A stretch of DNA of 64,000 nucleotides from Henriciella algicola (GTDB taxonomy: Bacteria; Pseudomonadota; Alphaproteobacteria; Caulobacterales; Hyphomonadaceae): positions 1 to 64,000 of the forward strand of contig NZ_QWGA01000006.1 in NCBI RefSeq assembly GCF_003576245.1. The letters run 5' to 3'. Within the stretch, counting starts at the first letter, position 1; each line of letters opens with the position of its first letter. This document shows, one piece after another, positions 1 through 8,777 of this stretch. The notes beneath the pieces were generated by a model. That model saw nothing but the letters and a program-made list of their open reading frames with translations, was not told the origin of the DNA and ran no database searches. Position numbers and translations under genes: made by a program.

Positions 1-1
1 C

Positions 2-751
2 GGCAACATGCTTGCCAGCCGCCAGCTCGGTGAGGCGCAGGCCGCCCTTAATGACGCCGACGCCCAGCTTGAACGCATCACCCCGCTGACGATTGAGCTT
101 CCCTCCTGCGACCTCCCCGCCTCGCGTCAGCTCCTCAGCATGCATGACGTCGAAATGCGCTTTGGCGAACGCCAGCTTTTCGGCCCCTTGTCGTTTGAAC
201 TTCGCGGGCCCCAGCGCCTCGCCATCAAGGGGCCGAATGGCTCCGGCAAATCAACCCTCCTCAAGCTCATCACAGGAGAGCTCACTCCAACCTCGGGCCC
301 CATCAGTCTGTATACCGATCGTATCGCTCTGCTCGACCAGCACAGCTCGTCGCTCGATCCTGACAGCTCGCTCATCGAAAATATGAGACGCCTCGCCCCG
401 GCCTTCAGCGAGAATGAAGCGCGCGCCCAGCTTGCCCGCTTTGCCTTCCGCGCTGACAATGCCCTGCAGCTCGCCGGCACGCTATCTGGTGGAGAGCGCC
501 TTCGCGCCGCCCTCGCCGCCGCCTTCGCTACGCCGCAGCCGCCCGAACTCCTCCTCCTCGATGAGCCCACCAACCATCTCGACATGGACGCCGTCAGCCT
601 GCTCGAGACAGCGCTCCAATCCTATGACGGCGCCATCCTCGCCATCAGCCACGATGAGCGATTCCTGAAGGCGATAGGCATCGAAAGACAGGTCGATCTG
701 GGCGAGCGGGTTGAAGTCCGGTACGACACCCAATATTTCAACGATCATTGA
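2..751 (+). CDS. ABC-F family ATP-binding protein, 3' part only
   Basis: The reading frame is open to the left edge, so this is the C-terminal part of a larger protein. One complete nucleotide-binding domain is visible: Walker A GPNGSGKST, signature LSGGERLR, Walker B LLLLDEPTNHLD and switch histidine AISHDERF. The DEPTNHLD form and the lack of membrane segments are typical of the soluble ABC-F class (Uup/EttA/Vga-like), which act on ribosomes as translation factors or antibiotic-protection proteins. The protein ends about 30 residues after the switch histidine, so it has no long C-terminal extension. The exact ABC-F subfamily cannot be told from this half. arsH follows after 21 bases on the same strand. 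Confidence 0.85.
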   Translation, partial: GNMLASRQLGEAQAALNDADAQLERITPLTIELPSCDLPASRQLLSMHDVEMRFGERQLFGPLSFELRGPQRLAIKGPNGSGKSTLLKLITGELTPTSGPISLYTDRIALLDQHSSSLDPDSSLIENMRRLAPAFSENEARAQLARFAFRADNALQLAGTLSGGERLRAALAAAFATPQPPELLLLDEPTNHLDMDAVSLLETALQSYDGAILAISHDERFLKAIGIERQVDLGERVEVRYDTQYFNDH

Positions 752-772
752 AATAAAACAGGCCCAAGCCGC

Positions 773-1489
773 ATGTCCCAAGACGACCTCCAAGCTCTCG
801 ACGCCAGCGAACTTCGCGCCATCGACCCTGAGGCGCTCTTTCCGTCCGGGCGCAACACGCACAAGCCACGCATTCTGTTGCTTCACGGCTCGCTGCGCGA
901 ACGCTCCTTCAGTCGAATGGCCAATGAGGAAGCCGCGCGCATTCTCGAGGCACTTGGATGTGAGACAAAAGTATTCGACCCACACGGCCTGCCACAGGTC
1001 GACACGGTCGAGGCCGATCATCCGAAGGTGAAAGAGCTTCGCGACCTCGTCATCTGGTCAGAAGGCATGGTCTGGTGCTCGCCAGAGCGTCATGGCTCGA
1101 TGACCAGCATCATGAAGAGCCAGATTGACTGGATCCCGCTCGCCCTTGGCGGCGTCCGCCCGACACAGGGCAAGACGCTCGCCGTGATGCAGGTGTCTGG
1201 CGGCTCCCAATCCTTCAACACGGTCAACCAGCTTCGCATCCTCGGCCGCTGGATGCGTCTGCTGACCATCCCGAACCAGTCCTCGATCGCCAAGGCCTGG
1301 CTGGAGTTCGACGACGATGGCCGGATGAAGCCCTCCTCATTCTACGACAGGATCGTTGATGTGATGGAGGAACTGGTGAAGTTTACGCTCCTGACGCGCG
1401 ACATATCTCCCTACCTCACAGACCGCTACAGCGAGCGCCGCGAAAGCGCAGAAGACGTTTCGAAGCGCGTCAGCCAGCGGTCGATGTAG
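773..1489 (+). CDS. arsH: ArsH-type NADPH-dependent FMN reductase
   Basis: A 238-residue flavodoxin-fold protein. It has the family motifs [10 protein letters not shown] (phosphate loop for FMN), [11 protein letters not shown] and the block around residues 120-160 with [20 protein letters not shown] and IPNQSS, which are highly typical of ArsH. ArsH proteins reduce flavin with NADPH and are known to oxidise trivalent methylarsenicals or to work as quinone/azo reductases. Length and motif order match the family. ArsH is usually found in ars operons, but no arsR, arsB/acr3 or arsC is seen next to it. It may therefore serve general redox defence here (inference). It ends a few bases from the converging antitoxin remnant. 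Confidence 0.9.
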   Translation: MSQDDLQALDASELRAIDPEALFPSGRNTHKPRILLLHGSLRERSFSRMANEEAARILEALGCETKVFDPHGLPQVDTVEADHPKVKELRDLVIWSEGMVWCSPERHGSMTSIMKSQIDWIPLALGGVRPTQGKTLAVMQVSGGSQSFNTVNQLRILGRWMRLLTIPNQSSIAKAWLEFDDDGRMKPSSFYDRIVDVMEELVKFTLLTRDISPYLTDRYSERRESAEDVSKRVSQRSM

Positions 1490-1494
1490 CTCGA

Positions 1495-1785
1495 TCAGGC
1501 CGCGATGATCGGCTTGATCTCTGAGATGTCGGCGGCCGGTTCATTGCACAGAAGATCGTAATTGACCTAAAGGTTGATCCAGAACTCCACGCTCGTGCCG
1601 AACGCCTTTGAAAGGCGCGTAGCAGTGTCGACCGTCATGGACGTTTCTTCCTTCACCAGCCGCTCTATCCGTGTACGGGGGACATGGATATGACGCGCCA
1701 GCCTGCCAGCGCTGAGGCCCAGCTCGTCGAGAAACTCATGCTTGAGAATTTCACCGGGGTGGACCGGCACCTGAAGCGAAGTCAT
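1495..1785 (-). pseudogene. higA: HigA-family antitoxin interrupted by an in-frame TAG
   Basis: From the ATG at 1785 the frame encodes an XRE-type helix-turn-helix protein of the HigA/VapI class: VHPGEILKHEFLDELGLS at the N-terminus and TATRLSKAFGTSVEFW at the end of the HTH. A TAG at 1567-1569 stops it at 72 residues. Reading through that one codon continues in frame as VNYDLLCNEPAADISEIKPI to a TGA at 1495-1497, giving 96 residues, the usual HigA length. In relatives the residue after WLNL is normally Q, so CAG to TAG is the simplest explanation. No HigB toxin gene lies on either side. The HTH is intact, so the short product could still bind DNA, but the gene is best called degraded. Confidence 0.75.
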
Positions 1786-1797
1786 CTCAGTCCCTTT

Positions 1798-2367
1798 CTA
1801 ACTTCGCCCATCCAGATCCGGGTCCAGTGTCAGCCCCTCATCCAGCTGCACACCAAACGAGTTCAGCATCATGGAAACCTGCGTGTACTGACCAACCGTC
1901 ATCACAAGGTCCATCTTCTGCTTGTCGGTGAGGTCCGACAGCCGCGCCCAGGTCGCATCCGTGATGAAGGCATCAGACGTAAGCTCATCGGTCGCCTGCA
2001 GCATGGCCGCATCGATCGCGCTCCAGCCATCTGCGTCCGGCCCGGCCTTGATCCGCTCGACCTCTTCATCGGTGAGACCCGCTTCCTTGCCGATGACGAC
2101 ATGCTGCGCCCATTCATAACCGGACTTCCAGTTATAGCCTGCCCGCAGGATGACGAGCTCCCGGTCGCGCGCCGACAGGTCATTACGCCCCGAGAGGATA
2201 TAGCCGCCCCAATGCATGAAGGCCTTATACGCCTTTGGCGCGCGGGCGATCGTGCGGAACACGTTGAAGATGGCATTGCGGTCAAACCGCTCGCCCATCA
2301 TCTGTTTCTGCTCCTCGCTCATTTCCTCATTGGACAATGGCGCGATGCGCGGGGCTTTCAGTCTCAT
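1798..2367 (-). CDS. Carboxymuconolactone decarboxylase (AhpD-like) family protein
   Basis: A 189-residue helical protein. The central block (LSARDRELVILRAGYNWKSG followed by EWAQHV) is the CMD/AhpD core, where ERELVILR and the EW..H segment are typical. The usual CXXC pair of peroxidase members is not visible, as EWAQHV takes its place, so it belongs with the non-redox gamma-carboxymuconolactone-type proteins; the substrate is unknown. The ATG at 2367 was chosen because GAGGA stands about 8 bases upstream. An in-frame ATG further upstream is possible. It ends 12 bases before the higA remnant on the same strand, so the two were probably co-transcribed. The start region is divergent from pdxJ. 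Confidence 0.8.
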   Translation of the reverse strand: MRLKAPRIAPLSNEEMSEEQKQMMGERFDRNAIFNVFRTIARAPKAYKAFMHWGGYILSGRNDLSARDRELVILRAGYNWKSGYEWAQHVVIGKEAGLTDEEVERIKAGPDADGWSAIDAAMLQATDELTSDAFITDATWARLSDLTDKQKMDLVMTVGQYTQVSMMLNSFGVQLDEGLTLDPDLDGRS

Positions 2368-2544
2368 CGGGTTTTCCTCGCCTTTGATTTTCATGTTTGA
2401 GACCATGCCTACTGCGCGCCAGCGCAAATTGCGACATCGGCTTGATCGAAGTGAAAGTTTGCCCTTTCAGGATCGGCTATGGCGAAGCACGCACTCCCGC
2501 CCTAAATGCGAGGCGTGCAAACCGAACGAATTTGCGGAGCGGCC

Positions 2545-3294
2545 ATGACCGAACTCTCAGTCAATCTCAATGCCGTTGCCTTCCTGCGCAACCGCCGCGG
2601 CCTTCCGTGGCCGAGCGTGGTTGATCTTGGCCGCATCGCGCTTGAGGCGGGCGCCGCTGGCCTCACCGTTCACCCTCGCCCCGATGAACGCCACATCACC
2701 CGCGCCGACGTGCCGGACCTGATGAACCTTATCACGAGCGAGTTTCCGGACCGCGAGTTCAATATCGAAGGCTATCCGAACGAGGCTTTCATGGCGCTGG
2801 TCGAGAAGATCAGGCCGCACCAGATCACGCTCGTGCCCGACGCGCCCTCGCAGCCGACCTCGGATCATGGCTGGGACTTCAGGACCCACGCCTTCAAGCT
2901 CCAGTCGATTGTCAGCCGCCTGAAACATACCGGTGCGCGCCTCTCCCTCTTTGCCGATCCCGATCCGGACCCGAAGCAACTCGAAGCGGCTGTCAGCACC
3001 GGTACCGACCGGATTGAGCTTTATACCGGTCCCTATGGCGGCGCGTTCAATGACGCCGTCACCACCGCGGCTGAGCTTGAAAAGCTTGGCCAGACGGCGG
3101 ACGCCGCGCGCCAGCACGGCCTTGGCATCAATGCCGGGCACGACCTCACCGTCGACAATCTGCCTGCCCTCGTCGCGCGCATTCCCGATCTCGCCGAAGT
3201 GTCCATCGGCCATAATCTGACTGCCGACGCGCTCACCTATGGCATGGCCGAAACCGTCCGCCGCTTCCGCCGCTCTTGCGGCCAGGTCGTCTAG
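2545..3294 (+). CDS. pdxJ: Pyridoxine 5'-phosphate synthase PdxJ
   Basis: A 249-residue TIM-barrel enzyme that condenses 1-deoxyxylulose 5-phosphate with 3-amino-2-oxopropyl phosphate in the last step of DXP-dependent vitamin B6 synthesis. Family landmarks are [15 protein letters not shown] at the N-terminus, the HPRPDERHI loop, VPDAPSQ (where relatives have VPE), ELYTGPYG and the GINAGHDL...EVSIGHNL C-terminal motifs, in the right order for the whole length. The ATG at 2545 has GGAG 7 bases upstream and gives the usual N-terminus. An acpS gene often follows pdxJ in proteobacteria but is not seen here; two copies of a dispersed repeat follow instead. Confidence 0.95.
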   Translation: MTELSVNLNAVAFLRNRRGLPWPSVVDLGRIALEAGAAGLTVHPRPDERHITRADVPDLMNLITSEFPDREFNIEGYPNEAFMALVEKIRPHQITLVPDAPSQPTSDHGWDFRTHAFKLQSIVSRLKHTGARLSLFADPDPDPKQLEAAVSTGTDRIELYTGPYGGAFNDAVTTAAELEKLGQTADAARQHGLGINAGHDLTVDNLPALVARIPDLAEVSIGHNLTADALTYGMAETVRRFRRSCGQVV

Positions 3295-3306
3295 GCCACC
3301 CCACGA

Positions 3307-3331
3307 CCTCATCCTGAGCTTGTCGAAGGAC
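3307..3331. repeat. Dispersed intergenic repeat, copy 1
   Basis: The core CATCCTGAGCTTGTCGAAGG lies just after the pdxJ stop. Sequences of this form (CCTTCGACAAGCTCAGGATG on the other strand) are a common dispersed intergenic element in alphaproteobacterial and other proteobacterial genomes. A second copy stands 53 bases further on. Its function is unknown. Confidence 0.7.
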
Positions 3332-3359
3332 AAGGTTTTCGACGGATAAACCTCAACAA

Positions 3360-3385
3360 CCTCATCCTGAGCCTGTCGAAGGATG
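3360..3385. repeat. Dispersed intergenic repeat, copy 2
   Basis: The core CATCCTGAGCCTGTCGAAGG differs from copy 1 at one base and has the same orientation. Between the copies is a stretch with TTTTCGACGGATAAACC. The pair sits between the converging pdxJ gene and the unknown minus-strand gene, so transcripts from both sides would run through it. Confidence 0.7.
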
Positions 3386-3406
3386 AACCTGAGCCCCGAG
3401 CACGCC

Positions 3407-4033
3407 TCACAAAAGCGCCAGCGCACGCCCAACCTCCGCCTCCCATTCTGCAGTGTCCAGCACCGCCCACGGGTCGCAGGGCAACCATTCAGGCGTCTTA
3501 GGCAGCTCCCCCTTGGGCGGCCCTTTCACCCATCGCGCCTGCCCATCCCCGAGCAGCGTCGCCCCGAGCGCCCGAAGCCCGCGATAATAGTCGGCTAAAT
3601 GCCTGAACACGTCGTCGACTTCGGCTTCAGGGCCCAGCGCCGCGCGAACCTTCTCAACAAAGACAAGCGCCGGCTCCAGCGGGTCGGGCCGCTCCGGGTC
3701 TTTCGCCGCCCGCTTTGACAGCCGTGACAGCAGCACTTCGAGCTTGCGCGCTTCGGCCTCATAGCCTGCCGCCTCGTCCTGTCGGCCAAGGTCAGACAGC
3801 GCCAGCGCCCAGCTAGCATGCCTTGCCGCCTGTTCTTCCGCCGTCTCCTGATCGAGGTCGCATTTGCGAAAGCCGAACTCTCGCGCCCAGACCTTGGACG
3901 AGCTGAGACAGATGCCGAGCCGCTTCGCCAGCGCCTCATAGGTGTCGCCGCGCCGCAGGCCCACCTCCAGCTTCAGCAGGGTCAGCATCCGGCCCGCTGG
4001 CAGGCGGCCAAAATCAGGAAGGCGTTTTCTCAT
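3407..4033 (-). CDS. Unknown protein with N-terminal helix-turn-helix-like segment
   Basis: A 208-residue protein that I do not recognise. Residues about 30-52 (TYEALAKRLGICLSSSKVW) read like a helix-turn-helix, and the first 50 residues resemble the start of a small DNA-binding protein. The middle (residues 65-130) is Ala/Glu/Arg-rich and probably helical. The C-terminus is Trp- and Pro-rich (EWLPCDPWAVLDTAEWEAEV). There is no signal peptide or membrane segment. Codon use looks like that of its neighbours, and no longer open frame competes with it. A small-terminase-like role is conceivable from the HTH plus helices, but nothing nearby is phage-like, and the GTA cluster is 26 kb away. Confidence 0.55.
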   Translation of the reverse strand: MRKRLPDFGRLPAGRMLTLLKLEVGLRRGDTYEALAKRLGICLSSSKVWAREFGFRKCDLDQETAEEQAARHASWALALSDLGRQDEAAGYEAEARKLEVLLSRLSKRAAKDPERPDPLEPALVFVEKVRAALGPEAEVDDVFRHLADYYRGLRALGATLLGDGQARWVKGPPKGELPKTPEWLPCDPWAVLDTAEWEAEVGRALALL

Positions 4034-4256
4034 CGCCGCCGACTATCGACGTGAAGGCCCGCTGTCGGATGAAATTCTGCAATCGCCCGTCGCTATTGGG
4101 CATTGGTCGCTGAAAGTGTTTCGCTGCGTTCGTCGCAGGCTCTGCGTGCACCGTTCAGAAACACCGCCAGTACACCGTCACTGCACCATGGTTTTGCAGG
4201 GAAACCCCCGCTTCATCCTACAACGCGTCCCTCACACTTTCCGACCGTGCTGAAAT

Positions 4257-4484
4257 TCAGCTTCCGGCAAGGCGCGAGCGCATCATGTCGAGCCACGCCG
4301 CCTGGCGATGGATGAGGCTGATCATGTCGTCGGGGTCGCCCTCTGCGATAAGCTGGTCCAGCCAGATTCGGGTGACCTTCGCCTGGCTGTCGATCCAGTC
4401 CAGAAGCCTGCCCTGCCCTCTGACGGGCGAGGTGGCCCCTGACATGGGCGCAATCGAATGATGGTCGCGGTCGAGATTATACAT
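4257..4484 (-). CDS. Small unknown protein (75 aa)
   Basis: The ATG at 4484 is preceded by GGGAGC at good spacing and gives 75 residues (MYNLDRDHHSIAPMSG...). The C-terminal half (LLDWIDSQAKVTRIWLDQL and MISLIHRQAAWLDMMRSR) is amphipathic helix, and no family is recognised. A longer upstream in-frame start exists but lacks a better ribosome site. It is transcribed away from the methylmalonyl-CoA mutase genes, and the 178 bases between hold promoters for both, including a Fur-like site. Confidence 0.5.
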   Translation of the reverse strand: MYNLDRDHHSIAPMSGATSPVRGQGRLLDWIDSQAKVTRIWLDQLIAEGDPDDMISLIHRQAAWLDMMRSRLAGS

Positions 4485-4500
4485 GGGCAAGCTCCCTTTT

Positions 4501-4521
4501 TGCGATTCATTCTCATTTGCA
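4501..4521. promoter_or_regulatory. Possible Fur-like operator
   Basis: On the minus strand the site reads TGCAAATGAGAATGAATCGC, 17 bases before the start of the 75-aa gene. AATGAGAAT resembles half of a Fur box, and the ends (TGC...GCA) are inverted. The inner symmetry is poor, so this is a weak call based on reading alone. Confidence 0.25.
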
Positions 4522-4662
4522 CATGATCGCCCTAATGAGTCAAATGAGGGAAAATACATAATCAGAGGCCCACCAGTGCAGTTATGCCGCGATGGAAACT
4601 CTTGACCTTCAAGGCGGCGCGAACCCTATACAGCGGTGCAGGTAATTGGGTACGGATGAGAT

Positions 4663-6603
4663 ATGGCAGACGGTTTTCTGAAACTGAGCAGCGCTTTTGA
4701 TGAAGCGAACGAGGCAGACTGGCTGGACGCGGTCTCCAAGGCCCTGAAGGGCGGCGGGGTCGAAAAGCTCCAGCGCCAGACAGATGACGGGCTGACCATC
4801 CAGCCGCTCTATCGCGAAAGCGATTTCGCGAGCGCTTCCGATCCGCGCGGCGCACCCGGCGAAGCGCCCTTCCTTCGCGGCGCGAGCGCAGAGCCGGATG
4901 CCTTCCTGCCATGGGACATCCGCCAGGCCTTCGCCCATCCCGATCCGGAAGTCACCAATGCCGAGATCCTGAGAGACCTTGAGCGCGGTGTATCTTCCGT
5001 TGAACTCTCTATCGACTGCACGGGCACTGACGGGGTTGCCATCAAGGATGCAGAGACGCTTTCCACGGCTCTGAACGGTGTGCGCGCCGACCTCGCGACC
5101 ATCGCGCTCGACCATCGCGGCCAAGGCTCGGGCACATCGGTCGCCAGCCTCCTCGCCCTTTGGGGAGAGCAGCAAGGCGGCTCTGACAATCTCAAATTCG
5201 CGTTCAATATCGACCCGGTCGGCCTGCTCCTGCGCACCGGCGAAGTCGCTGGTGGCATCGATGCAGCCTTCGTGCGCACAGCTGAGCTCTCGCGTCTTCT
5301 CTGCCTTCGCTATCCAAAAGCGACCACGCTTCGCGCCGATGCCCGCCCGGTCCATGAGGCTGGCGGCTCTGAGGCCCAGGAGCTGGGCGCACTCATGGCA
5401 CACGCCGTCGATACGATGCGCCGCCTCGCTGCGGCTGGCTATGATATCAACGCCTACCCTTCGCAGACCGTCTTCACGCTGGCGGCTGGCGCCAATTACG
5501 GCCTTGAAATCGCAAAGCTTCGCGCGGCTCGCCGTCTCTGGGCCCGCATCCTCGAAGCGATGGACCTCGAGATTGAGCCGATGACACTCCAGTCTGTCAG
5601 CTCTGCACGGATGCTGACGCGCTACGACCCTTGGGTGAACATGCTCCGCAACACGGCGGCCTGTTTCGCAGGCGCTGTCGGCGGCGCTGATATCGTAACG
5701 GTCCGTGCCTTCAACGAAGCGCTCGGCGTGCCTGAAGAGCTTGGCCGCCGCACGGCCCGCAACACGCAGATCATCGCGATGGAAGAGTCGGGCCTTGGCA
5801 AGATCGCCGATCCGGCTGGCGGGGCCTGGTTTGAAGAAACGCTGGCCGATGAGCTGGCAGAAGCGGCCTGGTCCGTCTTCCAGCAGATCGAAGCCGAAGG
5901 CGGTCTCGTCCAGAGCCTTGTTGACGGCAAGCTGCAGGCCCGCATTGCCGAAACGCGCGATGCCCGCTTTGCCGCCATCGCCAAGCGCAAGCGCCCGCTG
6001 ACCGGCGTCAGCGAATTCCCGCTCCTTGATGGCGAGCCCGCACCCGTGGCCGAAATCAAGTTCGAAAGCAGCGCGACCAGCGTCTCCAGCGAGGGCATCA
6101 CCAGCTTCCTGAAAGACCTGCCGGACAAATCTGGCGCGGCGACGAAAGCCGAGCCGCTCGCGCCGATCCGCCTCGCCCGTGATTTCGAGACGCTGCGCGA
6201 CCGCGCGAGCGCCCATGCAGACCGCAAGGGCAAGCCGCCAGCCATCTTCATCGCCACGCTGGGCCCGCTCGCCGAGCACAATGCCCGCGCAGACTTTGCC
6301 CGTAACCTCTTCGCCGCTGGCGGCGTGGTGGGCGTCGACGCCGACAAGACGCCTGAAACGCCAGAGGTTCTGGCCGATGCCTTCAAGGCATCCGGCTGCC
6401 GGATTGCCGTCATCTGCGGCGCCGACAAACGCTATGAGGACGAGGCCGAGGCCGCAGCAAAGGCGCTCAAGGATGCAGGCGCGAGCCGCGTCTTCCTCGC
6501 TGGCAAGTTCGAAGCGCCAGGTATCGACAACAATATCTTCATGGGCTGCGACGCGGTCGACATGCTGCAAATCGCCCAAGCCGAACTGGGAGTCGAGAAA
6601 TGA
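4663..6603 (+). CDS. mutA: Methylmalonyl-CoA mutase, small (beta) subunit
   Basis: 646 residues. The first 440 form the mutase TIM barrel ([40 protein letters not shown]) and the last 130 a B12-binding-like fold ([18 protein letters not shown]). The large subunit's DXHXXG cobalamin-binding motif is absent, as is normal for the non-catalytic small subunit of heterodimeric mutases. With MutB it converts methylmalonyl-CoA to succinyl-CoA in propionate, odd-chain fatty acid and branched amino acid breakdown. The start is supported by GGATGAG just upstream. It overlaps mutB by ATGA, so translation is coupled. Confidence 0.93.
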   Translation: MADGFLKLSSAFDEANEADWLDAVSKALKGGGVEKLQRQTDDGLTIQPLYRESDFASASDPRGAPGEAPFLRGASAEPDAFLPWDIRQAFAHPDPEVTNAEILRDLERGVSSVELSIDCTGTDGVAIKDAETLSTALNGVRADLATIALDHRGQGSGTSVASLLALWGEQQGGSDNLKFAFNIDPVGLLLRTGEVAGGIDAAFVRTAELSRLLCLRYPKATTLRADARPVHEAGGSEAQELGALMAHAVDTMRRLAAAGYDINAYPSQTVFTLAAGANYGLEIAKLRAARRLWARILEAMDLEIEPMTLQSVSSARMLTRYDPWVNMLRNTAACFAGAVGGADIVTVRAFNEALGVPEELGRRTARNTQIIAMEESGLGKIADPAGGAWFEETLADELAEAAWSVFQQIEAEGGLVQSLVDGKLQARIAETRDARFAAIAKRKRPLTGVSEFPLLDGEPAPVAEIKFESSATSVSSEGITSFLKDLPDKSGAATKAEPLAPIRLARDFETLRDRASAHADRKGKPPAIFIATLGPLAEHNARADFARNLFAAGGVVGVDADKTPETPEVLADAFKASGCRIAVICGADKRYEDEAEAAAKALKDAGASRVFLAGKFEAPGIDNNIFMGCDAVDMLQIAQAELGVEK

Positions 6604-8756
6604 CAACCTTCCCCGATTTCACGAAGCTCGACCTTGGCACGCCAGACGCAAAAGCGCCTGCGCAGCCGCACAAGCCGTCACTTGAAACGCCTGAGGGCAT
6701 CGACCTCGCCAAGACCTATTCGGCGGCGGACACCAAGGGGCTCGACTTCCTTGATGACTATCCAGGTCTCGCGCCGTTTGGCCGTGGCCCCTACCCGACC
6801 ATGTATACCCAGCGGCCCTGGACCGTGCGCCAATATGCCGGTTTCTCGACGGCTGAGGACTCCAACGCTTTCTATCGCCGTAACCTTGCCGCCGGTCAGA
6901 AAGGCCTGTCCGTCGCCTTCGACCTCGCGACCCACCGGGGTTACGACTCCGACCATGTCCGCGTGACGGGCGATGTCGGCATGGCTGGTGTGGCGATCGA
7001 CTCGATCTACGACATGCGCACGCTCTTCTCCGGCATCCCGCTCGACCAGATGTCGGTGTCGATGACGATGAATGGCGCGGTCCTGCCGATCCTCGCGCTC
7101 TATATCGCAGCCGCGCAGGAACAGGGCGTCTCGCCGGACAAGCTCGCCGGGACGATCCAGAACGACATCCTGAAAGAATTCATGGTGCGGAACACCTATA
7201 TCTATCCGCCCAAGCCATCGATGCGCATTATTTCGGACATTTTCGCCTACACGTCTGAAAACATGCCGAAATATAACTCCATCTCGATCTCCGGCTATCA
7301 CATGCAGGAAGCGGGTGCGACGGCGGACCTCGAGCTTGCCTACACGCTTGCAGACGGCATTGAGTATATCCGCGCCGGGGTCGATGCGGGCCTCGATGTG
7401 GACAAGTTTGCGCCGCGCCTCTCCTTCTTCTGGGCGATCGGCATGAACACCTTCATGGAAGTCGCCAAGATGCGCGCCGCGCGCCTTCTCTGGGCAAAGC
7501 TGGTGAAGGAAAACTTCAACCCGAAGAACCCGAAATCGCTGAGCCTTCGCACGCACAGCCAGACTTCTGGCTGGTCGCTGACTGCGCAGGACGTCTACAA
7601 CAACGTCATCCGCACCTGCCTCGAAGCCATCGCGGCCGTCGGCGGTCAGACCCAGTCCCTGCACACAAACAGCTTCGACGAAGCGCTTGCCCTGCCAACC
7701 GATTTCTCGGCCCGCATCTCGCGCAACACGCAGCTTTTCCTGCAGCAGGAAGGCGGCGCCTGCCAGACCATCGACCCATGGGGCGGCTCTTACTACGTCG
7801 AGCGCCTGACGCACGATCTTGCGGCCAAGGCCCTCACCCATATCGAGGAAGTCGAGAAGCTTGGCGGCATGCGCAAGGCCATCGAGGAAGGCGTGCCGAA
7901 GCTTCGTATCGAAGAGGCGGCTGCCCGCACGCAGGCCCGCATCGATAGCGGTGAGCAGACCGTCGTCGGCGTCAACAAGTTCCTGCTCGACCAGGACGAG
8001 GACGTGCCGGTCCTGAAGGTCGACAATGCCACCGTGCGCCGCATGCAGCTCGACAAGCTGAAACGCCTTAAGGCTGACCGCGACCAGGCAGAAGTAGACG
8101 CCAAGCTCGACGCCATCGCGCTCGCGGCTGAAAACGGCAAGGGCAACCTTCTTGCGCTCGCCGTCGAAGCGGCCAGCGCCAAGGCAACTGTCGGCGAAAT
8201 CTCCGAAGCGGTTGAGCGCAGTCAGGGCCGTCATCAGGCCGTGATCCGCTCGATCAAGGGCGTCTATGGCGGCTCCATCGGCAAGGACGACAAGGCCGAG
8301 GAAGCGCGCAGCCTCGCTGAGGCATTCACCTCAAAGAATGGCCGCAAGCCCCGGATTTATATCGCGAAAATGGGTCAGGACGGTCACGATCGCGGCCAGA
8401 AGGTCGTCGCGTCCGCGCTGATGGACCTTGGCTGGGATGTCGAGATCGGCCCCCTCTTCCAGACGCCGGAAGAAGCCGCCCGTGACGCCCGCGCCGCCAA
8501 TGTCGACATTGTTGCAGCCTCCTCACTCGCCGCTGGTCACCTGACGCTCATTCCAGAGCTTCGCCGGGCCCTCGGTAATGAAGGCGCCGTCAGTACACAG
8601 ATCATTGCAGGCGGCGTAATCCCGCCAGGCGACTATGATTCGCTCAAAGCGGCTGGCGCGTCGGCCATCTTCCCACCCGGCACGGTGATTGCGGATGCCG
8701 CACGCGCCATGCTGGAATCGCTGGAAGACAAACCAGCCCCGGCAGCGGCCGAATAG
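6600..8756 (+). CDS. mutB: Methylmalonyl-CoA mutase, large (alpha) catalytic subunit
   Basis: 718 residues, the family's usual length. The N-terminal barrel has [20 protein letters not shown] (substrate region), [28 protein letters not shown] and [12 protein letters not shown]. The C-terminal cobalamin domain has [16 protein letters not shown], where DGHDRG is the DXHXXG motif that supplies the lower axial histidine, followed by the typical SLAAGH and GGVIPP loops. It is the catalytic, adenosylcobalamin-dependent half of the mutase. It is translationally coupled to mutA (ATGA at 6600-6603). The G-protein chaperone MeaB and the epimerase, often linked, are not in this window. Confidence 0.97.
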   Translation: MTTFPDFTKLDLGTPDAKAPAQPHKPSLETPEGIDLAKTYSAADTKGLDFLDDYPGLAPFGRGPYPTMYTQRPWTVRQYAGFSTAEDSNAFYRRNLAAGQKGLSVAFDLATHRGYDSDHVRVTGDVGMAGVAIDSIYDMRTLFSGIPLDQMSVSMTMNGAVLPILALYIAAAQEQGVSPDKLAGTIQNDILKEFMVRNTYIYPPKPSMRIISDIFAYTSENMPKYNSISISGYHMQEAGATADLELAYTLADGIEYIRAGVDAGLDVDKFAPRLSFFWAIGMNTFMEVAKMRAARLLWAKLVKENFNPKNPKSLSLRTHSQTSGWSLTAQDVYNNVIRTCLEAIAAVGGQTQSLHTNSFDEALALPTDFSARISRNTQLFLQQEGGACQTIDPWGGSYYVERLTHDLAAKALTHIEEVEKLGGMRKAIEEGVPKLRIEEAAARTQARIDSGEQTVVGVNKFLLDQDEDVPVLKVDNATVRRMQLDKLKRLKADRDQAEVDAKLDAIALAAENGKGNLLALAVEAASAKATVGEISEAVERSQGRHQAVIRSIKGVYGGSIGKDDKAEEARSLAEAFTSKNGRKPRIYIAKMGQDGHDRGQKVVASALMDLGWDVEIGPLFQTPEEAARDARAANVDIVAASSLAAGHLTLIPELRRALGNEGAVSTQIIAGGVIPPGDYDSLKAAGASAIFPPGTVIADAARAMLESLEDKPAPAAAE

Positions 8757-8777
8757 GTTGAAACCGGAGCAGCCGGC

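Noticed and set aside
4609-6606. Long open frame antisense to mutA (665 codons)
   Set aside because: It mirrors the GC-rich codon pattern of mutA; the sense protein is a clear family match and the antisense product shows no recognisable domain.
6678-8234. Open frame antisense to mutB (518 codons)
   Set aside because: Same cause: the third-position GC bias of a real gene leaves the reverse frame open.
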